Part shown: positions 45,449 to 57,000 of the stretch, piece after piece
How the letters are laid out: each line of letters opens with the position of its first letter
Position numbering within the stretch: position 1 is the stretch's first letter
From: Corticium candelabrum
Taxonomy: Eukaryota > Porifera > Homoscleromorpha > Homosclerophorida > Plakinidae
Reading direction: 5' to 3'
DNA: 64,000 nucleotides
NCBI RefSeq assembly: GCF_963422355.1
Contig: NC_085088.1
Span: 5,215,807 to 5,279,806, forward strand
Notes under the pieces: model-generated
What the model saw: only the letters and a program-made list of their open reading frames with translations
The model's database searches: none
What the model was told of the DNA's origin: nothing
Position numbers and translations under genes: made by a program

Positions 45449-46336
45449 ATGAATATCATGTCTCCAGTGTCACTCGTTACGCTGTTTGTCTTCATCTTTC
45501 CCTCTGCTAAGGCTGTCTGCCCCCGAGCGAGTGAACTGCCAACGGCAAGAACAAAAATCGAATATCCAGGTTTGACGTTCACTCCGTCAACAGGAAAACT
45601 GGAAGTCGCGCAGCTCAGTAACGAAACCCTCGCTGGAAAGTTCACCTCTAACACCGACGTCATCATCAATTTCAAATCGACCAGCCACGGACTGCTCCAC
45701 TTCTGGGGCACAAACGGTTCTACAATTTACAAAGTCGAGAATACACCTGAAAATTACCTCATCCAGTTAGGAGAGCATCGGTTTGTCAGCAGAGCCAACA
45801 CACCGGCCAACAATAAACAAGAAAACAGAAACAAACTAAACAACGACAGAAGCCAACAGGACGCCGATGACATGAAACTGAGCAGAGCTTTCAAAGAACT
45901 ACTAGACGATCCTGTGGCACGCCTGCTTGGCAAGGTATCTCGAGCCTTGGGTGATGCGGGCGTCTTCGGTCACACATCTCCCAGCTCTTTACCTCTCCAC
46001 GCAACTACCCTCTTCATATATCGCCGGCTATCAATCGACGATTTGGGCGAAATAGATCGAGACTGCGAGCCACAAGAGAATCGCGAACGTCCAAGACGAA
46101 AGGCTGATAGCTGTTCGTTGGAAAACGACCCAAACCATGACAACTGCTTGGGAATGTGCGGTAGACTTTGCTCGTGCTGGAGTGTGGTGTGTGGTGACTG
46201 CTGTTACCACCAGGGATGCTACGAGCATGACCTGTGCTGCAAAGCTAAATTTGTCAGTCTAAGCTGCTTAGTTAAGCCTGTCCTGAACTTCAGCTGCAGT
46301 TCTCATGGCGACTATCCCAAATGTCTTGATAATTGA
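45449..46336 (+). CDS. Secreted protein with PLA2-like Cys-rich C-terminal domain, 295 residues, single exon
   Basis: Residues 1-22 form a signal peptide (MNIMSPVSLVTLFVFIFPSAKA). Residues about 23-115 look like a beta-rich N-terminal domain. A charged Asn/Gln/Lys-rich linker follows (about 117-145). From about 225 comes a Cys-rich tail with SWSVVCGDCCYHQGCYEHDLCC-type spacing, of which GCYEHDLCC resembles the CCxxHDxC helix of secreted phospholipases A2 and keeps the His-Asp pair. Whether it is an active phospholipase cannot be told: the usual calcium loop is not evident. Introns are absent. A second ATG four codons in could also start it. A broken paralogue lies at 5095-5943. The product is probably secreted; role unknown. 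Confidence 0.8.
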   Translation: MNIMSPVSLVTLFVFIFPSAKAVCPRASELPTARTKIEYPGLTFTPSTGKLEVAQLSNETLAGKFTSNTDVIINFKSTSHGLLHFWGTNGSTIYKVENTPENYLIQLGEHRFVSRANTPANNKQENRNKLNNDRSQQDADDMKLSRAFKELLDDPVARLLGKVSRALGDAGVFGHTSPSSLPLHATTLFIYRRLSIDDLGEIDRDCEPQENRERPRRKADSCSLENDPNHDNCLGMCGRLCSCWSVVCGDCCYHQGCYEHDLCCKAKFVSLSCLVKPVLNFSCSSHGDYPKCLDN

Positions 46337-46864
46337 TGCATCCATGCAACAAGTTTCAAGTTGAGATAGACTATATAGACAACTGCAGATACGTTCACTG
46401 CTCTAGCGTTGTGCTGCTGTGCTGTCTGTAACGTGAAGCGCTTACTAAGCTAGTATAGAGATCATCAGTAGTTATGGACTAATATTGTGCTCAATTAAAC
46501 AATTACACTTTGCAATTAAATTACAGCTTAGATGAAACGGATATATATAGCTCCTATTTTCAGCATTAGCCATTAGAACGGAACTTGCAAACGTCAATTG
46601 ACTTAGCAAATAGCGTACTCTAAGGCTTAATTGACTCATGCACTTCTGGTCCGCGTGACTGTATACAGTAGATAGGCATAGGAAGAGCAAGGAGACAGGG
46701 CACACAGATAACGTGCCTCTAGGACACCACCCACTCCTATGGCCTGGTCAGTGTTCCATTTCTTCACCTCACTCATTATGCAGCTGAGACCAACTCAGGT
46801 AACATTGTCGTTGTCTTTGAAGTCTTCATACATCAAAGTCATTTGAAAAACGTTTCAACTAGCC

Positions 46865-47068
46865 TTACATATCGGGAATTGCAACATCCCCTTCCACTGA
46901 ATGATTGCAGGCTGTAATCAACAGTTCTTCAATTGTTTTGGGTAATGCCAATGATGCTTGGTCAAACCTTCTGGAAATCTCCTCACTAACTAGATCAAGA
47001 GCCTCAAAAGAACTGAATTCGATAATATTCTTTTGGATTAGTGAACTGATGAGGCACAGCACCATCAT
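46865..47068 (-). pseudogene. hAT-type transposase relic
   Basis: Minus-strand frame of 67 codons with FEALDLVSEEISRRFDQASLALPKTIEELLITAC, a helical pattern like the DUF4371-to-dimerisation linker of P52rIPK/ZMYM-like hAT proteins. No TIRs were found around it. It is duplicated in worse condition at 7600-7790. Confidence 0.35.
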
Positions 47069-47099
47069 CCAAACGTTGTGAAATTGTCAAGTACCTCGG

Positions 47100-48093
47100 T
47101 AGCACTGTATGGTTCAGTTGTGTACATATTTGAATAAAGCACCGTTGTTGAATAGAATTGCTCAAACATGCAAGGTGATTTCTTTGTTTACATTGTTTGT
47201 TATCAGGGGCACCTTCGTATAGGAATCGGTAAAGGTGTCAAAACATGTACAGTCATCAGAATCGAGGCTTCTATATAGCAGTCGTTCTAATGTTGCCACC
47301 AAAGGGCAAAATCTATGGAGGCATAGTGCCCCTACCACCCCATGCTTCCTATGGCTAGCAATGCAGTATGTATGTAATTGGGTAGATGTGTGGAGTGTCT
47401 ATGTCCTGTCACGCTCAGAAACGCCCTAAGTGCATGCGGTCCAGTAGGAGCACTATTTGCATTCACTCATACATGAGTCTGGGATACAGATCTGCTAAAA
47501 GCGTTTTTAGCAAGTCTCTTGCAGTCTTTGAATTCCCTGCTGTAGCAGATCGATAAAACAATTAAATTGCGCATGCGCGTTGTTGCACCATAAATTCTGA
47601 TAGCTCACCAGACACCACTAGACACCTCGTATGCTAACAGAATGTGGTGGAATAATGAGAGCGGCACTACAACTATATCAATGGAGTTCCCCAGACCCCT
47701 AAGACACAAATGGGCTCAGCCCTACCCAACACATGTACTCGCATGCACATGTGTAAAATGTACAACAATATATATATTTGTAACCAATAAATGTCTCAAA
47801 TGTTAGTTTTCAATAAAATTCAAATAAACCAATCAAAGTTAAAACTGTACAGGTGTCATCAGACCACATCTGAAAATATACTGATCTCAGAGTACATCAG
47901 AAACCAACAAACTGAACCTAATGATTGCGATAACAAAAGCTACTACATACTAACAAACGGACTGCATCAATCATAATGATCAAGTGTGTGGAATTCTCGA
48001 AAGGTAAGAGAAAGAAGCTGATGCATGATATTCATCTCACCTCGATGGCTGGTGTACCTTGGGTCTTCTTCTTCTTCACACTCTTACTCAAAA
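47100..48093. other. Intergenic DNA downstream of B3GALNT2; nothing recognised
   Basis: AT-rich with short random open frames. No coding structure was supported. Confidence 0.5.
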
Positions 48094-51000
48094 TTACTCA
48101 TCTTCACACCCACAAGGATTGCCACATTGCTGCAAATTTGTCCAAAGATTAAGAAAGGAGTGAGGATCCTGTTCTGGTATGGTCAACATATCAAAAGAGC
48201 AAGTAGAGAAACACTGCCATCTAGGATCCTAAGCAAGAAACATAAACTAGACACAACAAAGTGACCAGAATGTATAAGACCTGGTAACTACCTTAACAAG
48301 ATTAGGACAAATTGCAGATAACCAAATGCCCATGCACACATCTTCACCCTGGTAAACACATTCATATTAATCTTGATCATTAGTGTCATTGAAACCATCT
48401 TACCTGATATAATTTCAAAGAATTTGAGTTATTTGCTATCCATTGGATTAAGTCATATGACGTCACATAGCCAGAGCCACATGCAAAAGCAGGATATGCA
48501 GGAGCGGTGTAATCGACTTCTGCCCACTTACCAAACTTCTCCACTGCCCAGTGAGTTCGAAAGCTATGAAAGAACCAACAGAGAATGTATATCCTAATAT
48601 GCCTATACAAGATTAGCTCCTAATATGGACAATGAAGAGCATATCAACTACACAGCAAGATTCGAGCATCAGTTAATTGAAGACCCATAACACGGACAAG
48701 ACAAACAGTGTCATGTCGGACCTACACACAACATCAATAGGTACAGTGTACTATGAATCCTTAAGACAAAATCTCCTCACTGAACAACTGAATAGAACAG
48801 AATAACTGCAAATACACACTATGCAGACTTTAGTAAAGTCTAAGTAAAGTTATTAAATATTTAGCAATAATTCATTTTAGAAAAAGATGAAGTAGCCAAC
48901 AAACTCTTGCTTGTTTACATTATGGTAACGTTTGTAGCTGGTTATTTTAATGAGAGATTGGTCAATTCCTGTGAACTGTTTGCCAATGAAACGCATTTCC
49001 TTTACCCTAAACAATTCAATAGTACCAGGAGCGTAGTGTGGTAGCCTCAAATTTCCAGACCAGAGAGCGCGCGAACTCTAGTCTGGACCAAGTCGATACT
49101 AAAATGATTTCGGAAATAGCTCTTCTTAGCCAATCAACTTCTACAACCCAAATCTCGGTTGTAAATTCTGATTGGCTTAGCAATAATTGGTTATGGCAAG
49201 TGCACTAGCACTGATTGCACCCGTGTAAAATCCTCATGGAAGGCTAAGTGCACACCAGAACAATGACTAAACTCTGCATGCCAGAACAATGATCAGACTC
49301 TGCACACACACATCTTAATTTTAGTTTCAGCTTCAGTTCTTTGATATTTTCAAGGTTTCGGGAACAGGACATGCACAGCAGCGTCGCTAGACCATCACCT
49401 TTGACAACTGGTCAAGCGGTAGTCTCACTAGTCGAGCGGTTAGACTAGCTAGCAGTCTGCCGAAGAATCAAAGAGTCGTCGTTTCATGCCGTCCACCAAG
49501 ATATCGCCGCAAACACGGCAGACGTCTCTTTGTTCGTGAGATCTCATGGCATTTACAAATGACATGTTGATCTAGGTAAAACGATCCTACACTGTTAGAC
49601 ACCATTTACCATCGCTTTTGATAAATACTTTCGAAATCATTTTAGTATCGACTTGGTCCAGACTAGAGTTCGCACGCTTCGCGCAGTCTCTGGTCTGGAA
49701 ATTTGAGGCTAGTAGTGTGGCATTGGCTAGACCAGGCTATAGCCCATTATTTCTAGGTGTGGTCATAACAATTGTGAATTGTAGCCTCGTGTGAGGACCA
49801 AAGCTGTATATAGCATATACACCACTTTTTCCAGTCTGGATCTGCCACTAATCTTATCAGTCAATTAGAAACCAATAAAAGTAGGCATGCTTATAAAAGT
49901 GAGCGTGTCTTGTACTATCATGAAGTTTAGCCCCCATTTCTAGAGGTCACGCTACGCCCCTAATAGTATGATTTCTCCTACCAACAAAGCCACCGCAATG
50001 AATACGAAAACAAGCCATTCACACAACACAAAGGCACGGTGGCTATCAAACAGACTCTATTTAATCAGCATTAATTACCTCAGTAAGGGCAAACAGCTAC
50101 TAATAAGTTTTCATAACTTACTTGCCCCACCACACTTTATTATAGTCTTGCAAATGATTTTTCTCTATGCCCTGCAAAACCAAGTACATAACCGTTGACC
50201 ATATACATTCACCTACTTTACTATCCATTAAATTAAAGCATACTTTTAATATTTCTTCAATGTGAACAAAGCAGTCGTCATCAGATTTAAGAAGATATTT
50301 AAATTTGACGTGTTGAGATAACCTAAAAATAATTAATTGAAATTTTAAATAAATTGTGTAATGAGCTGATGCTACAGTTAGTCTACTGTACCATTCATAT
50401 GCAGCTTTCATCTTGGCTGGAATATTGCGGTAAACGTCAACAACGTCGACAAACAAGATGTCGCCATAAGCAGTAGCTTCGTTTTGTAAACGTAGATTTT
50501 CTTCGTTTATTGTTTCCAACCACAAATCACGGTCAATGGAGTATTGATCAACACACTGAGATTCTGTTCTATTTTCAACTAAAGCAAGCAAAACTTATCA
50601 AATTCCAAACTTTCACAAACAATTCGTAAACTGTACAACAACCTATTTGGCGTTTATACTTTGCCATACAAGCAATTTACAACATTTAATAATACTGTTC
50701 CACACTGATTCAACATAACCATCACCATGTATACAATGATTGTACACACACAGAACAATATCCACATGTCTTCATTAGGTTTGCAAACTAATCTGTCCAA
50801 ACTGATCTGTTTGCAAGTGCAGGTATAAGCAAAGATACAGTGATACTCATTTGCAGTCAACATGCATAACAGCATGAAATTCCACCCTCATTTGTACAAC
50901 AGGGGCATAGAAAGCAATGTATGGCCTAGCGCATGCTAAAGTGTAGACCAATGTAGCATTTGTTATTAGTGTGCAAGGTACTGCCATGAGTAAAAATATA

Positions 51001-54000
51001 GTACACATACTTATTTCATTGGCTACACCCTTAAAAGGGAAGTCGGTGCCATTGAGCATCAGCAAAACGTGCTTAAAACTGGTCTGGCCATGGCCGGACT
51101 AGAGGCTACAGATAGGTATAATCGAAGATAAATCAATCATTCACATAAACAGCTTCAAAAAAGTGACAAGCAAAGAGACAAATGAAAGAGAGACAACTAA
51201 CAAAAGAACAAAAGAACAACTTCATGAAAAATCTCGTCCTGTATATCAACATCAGGGTTGTACCCAGCATACAAAAGGAACGGCGCTCGCTCCGCCATGC
51301 ATTCACTTCCACTTGGTACAGGCCCACCATGCTTTACTGCATACGTAGACAGTGATTAGCTATGAAGATAATGGACTTGTATTTGTATTTTGAAAAGTGA
51401 GAAGTTGTCTGAGACTAACAAGTAGTTCCTGAGATGCTCGGTTTGAAGATAAGACCAATTAGGGCAAAGACTGCCATGTAGTATAAACTTAATTATAATC
51501 TAGGTACTCAAATATCAACAGTGGTTGTTAGCACGCCCCCTATGTAGGTCAGTATCTGAGGGTAACAAACAATTTTGTAGATATCTGGGCCTTCCTATAC
51601 TACTAATAGGTTCTCAGCTTCTTGAGGTCTGGAAATTTTCCAGCGGCTGTAAGGCTTATTATAGCCATCATGTGGTCAAGCACAGTGAACTAAGACAGAG
51701 AGAAACTTTCTTTAAAAATAAACCACTTTGTTCTTTTGTGCCTGAGCATTTCATGACAACAGTTTGTGGCATCGAAGGGGTAAGCAAACCCACACCAAAG
51801 CTTTCCTGGAGCCTGGCACCACAAAAATTGGAATGGGCGTGATTATAGCAATTTCCGCCATGCCTTACAATAATCTTGGGGACACCCCTGAACATGTTAC
51901 AGCAATCGCTTTTTAAACAGTACCCATCTCATGTAAATCCATACCGTTAGTCCCCAATTTGTTGATACATAACAGAAATGTTTTAACCCTCAAAGACATG
52001 AATAAATGTTCTACTAATACCACACCAGATGCAAGGCCCTGCATAAAATTAGAACATTGCCTACTTACCATGAGCTTCAAAAATAAAAGCGCCAGCTGCA
52101 AAGTACATTGGAACTTTCATCAACGAATTATCAAATTCAGGAAACACTCCGTGTGTATAACTCACTCGACTCACCTGCAAACACATAGTCAACCACGACA
52201 ACAACTAAGTCTACAAACTCACATTGAGATAAGACACAAGTCCTCCCCCTGTATCAAGACTAACGTGTGCAGTAGAATACACAGCACTAGGATCATCGAC
52301 TGAAAAACCTTCAGCAACAACTGTAGCACGATAATCCTAGTAAATTATAATTGCCACTCTATACCAGAAGTCGAATCAAAGTGTAAAGTAAATACTTTGG
52401 AAAGTATAAAGGTTGTAGAACACAGCTTGAACCGTATGCCATTGGTCAACGTGCCAGGATCATCAGGAGTAAATATAACAGAAATTATTTCTTTCTGGCA
52501 CAAAAGACATACTATACTGCAAATATTAAAGAAAATAAGATAAATCTTACTTGGGTAGTTGTATCATATAGAGTAACATTTAGATTTGATTGAAATCCAT
52601 CACTCAAATGATCATAAACTCCTAATCCAATGACTGCAACAGGAAAATTGACCTAAATGAAACAAAACATTATCATCAAGCCAATGATGCACTACCAATT
52701 TCAATAAGGTAGCCCGTTTCACGTTAGGTAAGTAAAGGCCTGTCCACACTGGCAACTGGATCGCAATCCGATAGTGATCCGTCCGATCCACATCACGAGG
52801 TGGTTTCGACTGCGATCAAATCACGATCGGTCGAATCCAATTAGAATTAGAAATAGTGGGCATTACCTTCACGTACGCTACACGTGTAGTCGGAACATCT
52901 AGCACTCCTCACTCATCTTTGTTCTCGCTCACCTTACGTCGCTGTATCAGCACTTTTCACAAGCAAAGAAGCCACACGTACGCATCGGTCATCAGTCACG
53001 TGATATGCAGTGCAGTGTGGACGCTCGCTAGCCCGATCGGATCGCAATCAGCAGGATCGCGATCCATTCTGGTCTAGTGTGGACAGGCCTTAAATCCTCG
53101 TGTACTTAAATTTTACTTAGACTGCATGTAAACGTTAAAGTCGATGAATCTAGATCTAATGCTGTACTATGTCTCAAGTCAGAAATGAGAACCAATGGTG
53201 TGCCTTCACTACTATCTGATTATGGTATGTAATTATGTAAAAGAGAGATGTCAGACTGTTACAACCAATGCAAGACTGCAAGTATGTACTATTTATCACA
53301 CAACATTAATGCAAACCCGAGTTTCTAATCCTCAGCATTGCACCACTGCTGTTATAGGAAAATTAAACGTATTAATAAATACCTTGAAGCTACAGCAGAT
53401 CTGTGTACATACCATAGAGCCACACACAATTGATAACACAGCAAAATATAATTGGACTTGAACCAGTCTCACGCCACTCTCGTCATTCCTGAATTGCGTT
53501 TCCTCGGCAGAGATACATAAGCTGAAGAATGCCAAGGGCAGAGTGAGACTAGGTCAAGTGTACAATAAAATTAAGTTAGTGCAGACCCTGAAATAAGGAT
53601 TTCAAATTGATCGGCCACTTGGTCAGAGCCACAGCCGCCATTTTGAAGCTTCACCACATTGCATCCGCCATTTTGAAAAACAAATGATTAATTACATAAC
53701 CCTTCTTTGAGTGTGATGCATGTCATGACTCATAAGTGTTCGTGTGATGCGAGGTGTGTCTCCTAAGCTGGATATGTTTAAGTTGAACAATGTTCTTTCA
53801 TAAAAATATTTAATCAGCTCAGCTATAGCTATAGCAGTATTGTAGAGTATGCCTATATCGGAAGCCTAATTTTGCAAATGCCCTGTAACATGTGTAAAAT
53901 ACTGACGGTATTCTATCATAGTCATTTGTGGACAGTCTCACTGGCTGTACAGTGAATAATATTTTAGGCAATGACACTATATCTTCATGGGCCAGGTTGG

Positions 54001-57000
54001 GGAGAGACCTCTTCAAAACTCTACCCACCTGATTTATAACATGGCAACACACGGCAGAAAATGATTGGGAATCCATATTCCAAAGTGTAATCAACCTATT
54101 CAAAAGCAACGGCTATTGTGGAATGTGCAACTGTATTCAGTACAGACATGATTCCTGGCATGGGGCAACGTTGGTGTAGACACTATGGAAGTTGCATGGA
54201 ATCCCAGATGCCACATGCTGTAGTATGTTCATAATCTGGTTGTGGCTTGACATTCATTCGGCATTAATACGAATCGTCTCATCATCTTTTCTGGCCTTGT
54301 TGAGAACTTGCAAACCTCAAACAATCTTTATGTTTATCTAAATTGCTATACCATATCGAAATACCACAATATCCTAATTCAATTATGATGCCTTTAGTTG
54401 AGTGGTCATGCTCTGTAAAAGATCTGCCAACTGCTAAAGTACACAACACAAGAATGATAAGGACTCAGGCCACCAACAGGGTAAATAGCACACTTGCTGA
54501 AACCACAGCTTCATTAGCACATCCTGGTTAGGAGTGACTGAATTACAGAGTAGAACGTGCATGTAGAGAGTGTTAGCATTGTTAAAGAGCACCATCACGG
54601 TGATGGGTTTTGCAGTGGGTAACTATCATCAATTATCATGTCAAATGGCCGTACAATCTTCTCATAGGTCGGTCAATGGTGTTGTTTGGTCGGACATTGG
54701 CCGATGGCTGGCCATTATTTCATGCTCTGTTAGTGCATGGGTCAAGATCAAATATCCTCGCCTTTTACAATCAATCGAAAACACATAGCTTGGCTCAAAC
54801 CGTTCTGCACCTGACAGCTTGGTAGCAAAACTTAACAGTTTTATCTTTTAATACGTATGTTATACTTGCAATGTGATTAATTCGGTCACAACAATTAAGC
54901 AACTATACGCATGCAAACTTACATACCTTCAAATTTGGTACAGATAAAGCAATGCAGTAGTCTTACTGATAACTAACATATTGTTTCTGTCACCTAGTAA
55001 CTGTAAAACCAAAAATTTGCACCCTATCAATTGTTTAGATGTTGTTTCCCATTCTTGCATGGCATCAAATTTTCATCTAAAAGCACTACTAATTTCTAGT
55101 TACAGTAGTACACCAAAATATCCATACAATACAAAGGAAGGCTGCACCGAAAATTGTCTGATTGGGGTAACATGCAGCAGAAAAAGACGGGCGGGCGGGC
55201 AGAGTTTCTATTTTTGAACGATCATCTAACTCAGAGTCTTGTTTGGAGGAAGTGCCTGTAGTCGGACAATTTTGAATCGGTGCTACACGGGTCTGGGAGG
55301 CCAAGGCCAGCAGTTCACACGCTGAGTACATCGTCTACTCAATCACCGAATACAACATCCTGCAATACCTCATGAAGACAAAAGTCACCAGACACACAGA
55401 ATTAAAGGACTCGATCAGCAGCCCTCTAAACACGGGAGGGCGGGTTACCATAATCAGACAATTTTTTCGGTTCGGCCTAATTTAGTAGATTTCAAACCTC
55501 AAAATTTAAGTTCAACTCAGTCAAACCCAAAATGCTGAGACTTTAGAGTACATGAAGGTTAGAATATAATCGTGCAGGTAGAATTGAATACATTGGTTCA
55601 GTAGCAATTACTGACTGTTAATAAGAGTACAGAATGAAAAGATGCCAAAACAAAAAATGAACAAGCAATTAAAATTTCCTTAATTTTAGCAGAACTGTGT
55701 AGTCTGTATGCCTTCCAAACACAATGAGAGCAATCCAAACTAAATTTCCCCCAAACTCTGAATAACTTTCCTAGAGTCATATTTAAGAATTAGATTTAGT
55801 TACAAAACTAGGTAAACCTTGACTAAAATCTCACAAACAATGGTTACATCTTGCAATAATAAAAGATCAGCTAGAATGGCCAATATCAATAACTGATTCC
55901 AAATAACAGAATTGCTAGAACGTATTTAACCTTAGCAATCGTTCCTAGACAACATACGCTATAGACCATTAGTATTTACCTGAAAGTCATAACCTGCAGC
56001 ACCATTAGGAACTTCAACTTCAGGCTCAGAACTCAATAATTTCACGGACATCACCGTGTGCTGCACAGCTAAGTAAAATAACTCTTTCAGTAACCAACAA
56101 TACAAGCAAGCAATAAAGCAATGGAACATACTTGGGCATACCAAGTCCGATCGTTGACAAGCAAAGGGAGTGTGTCGTTTCGCAGGATGAATGTGGCATG
56201 ACTGTGAACCAATAACAAATACAGCAAATATTCTGGAAACAAACAACATCAAAATAACTACAAGAAGCTATGTCTCTTGTCTTAATGTAGTAAACTAAAG
56301 GCAAAATCACACTTTAATATCTGCCTATGTGCAGAATTCCACAGCTCTTAACACTACAAAATACCCAGATTTTAATAATGCAATCTAAGTTCATAACAAA
56401 AGCTTATTATTGTTAAAGTACTCTTTTACCGCATTTTCGCACATTTAGCTGCATGCTGGTTTAAGCCGGGTATTACAAGGGTGCCGGGGTATATACCGGT
56501 AGGCCGGAGAAAGAGATGTGATTTGACCAACCTCCCTTAGACTGGACCCATAGATCTATGCTGCATCTGTTCTTAGATACTGATTGAACTACCAAAAATA
56601 AGACGTATACATTTTCATCTAGATGAATATTATCAACCCTACAATGATTTTCACTGTCTTAATCCTCCTCTCTTCCATATCTGTCAGCCCTGTGTGTTGT
56701 TATGCTTGCTCAAACCTAATCCCATACACACTGACAAGACACTCCACATTCTCTGGCAACTTTCCACCGAGCTCGTCATACTTGTGTAGAACTGCTAGAT
56801 TTTTCAATTGTGCATATGTATGACCTTCTGCCACACTAGGAATATCCATTCCCGATATCTTCTGGCTGTTTGACTTTTCTCTTTCTAGCTGCGCTTCAGG
56901 GGAAGCTGCATTCTCTAGGTCAACAAATCAAATTGCGACACGTGTGCAGCAATAGATGAGCTTTTGAAAGTATCTCAATGACACAGAGTCATACAACCCA

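Larger units (their letters stand above)
45205..47095 (+). repeat. Segmental duplicate of 4.8-7.9 kb (intact-gene copy)
   Basis: Aligned in the same orientation with about 4815-7870 but without the 1.16-kb insertion present there. Confidence 0.75.

Noticed and set aside
53635..53680. Two YY1-like CCGCCATTTTG sites as a promoter
   Set aside because: They lie in an intron with no nearby start of transcription that I can support.
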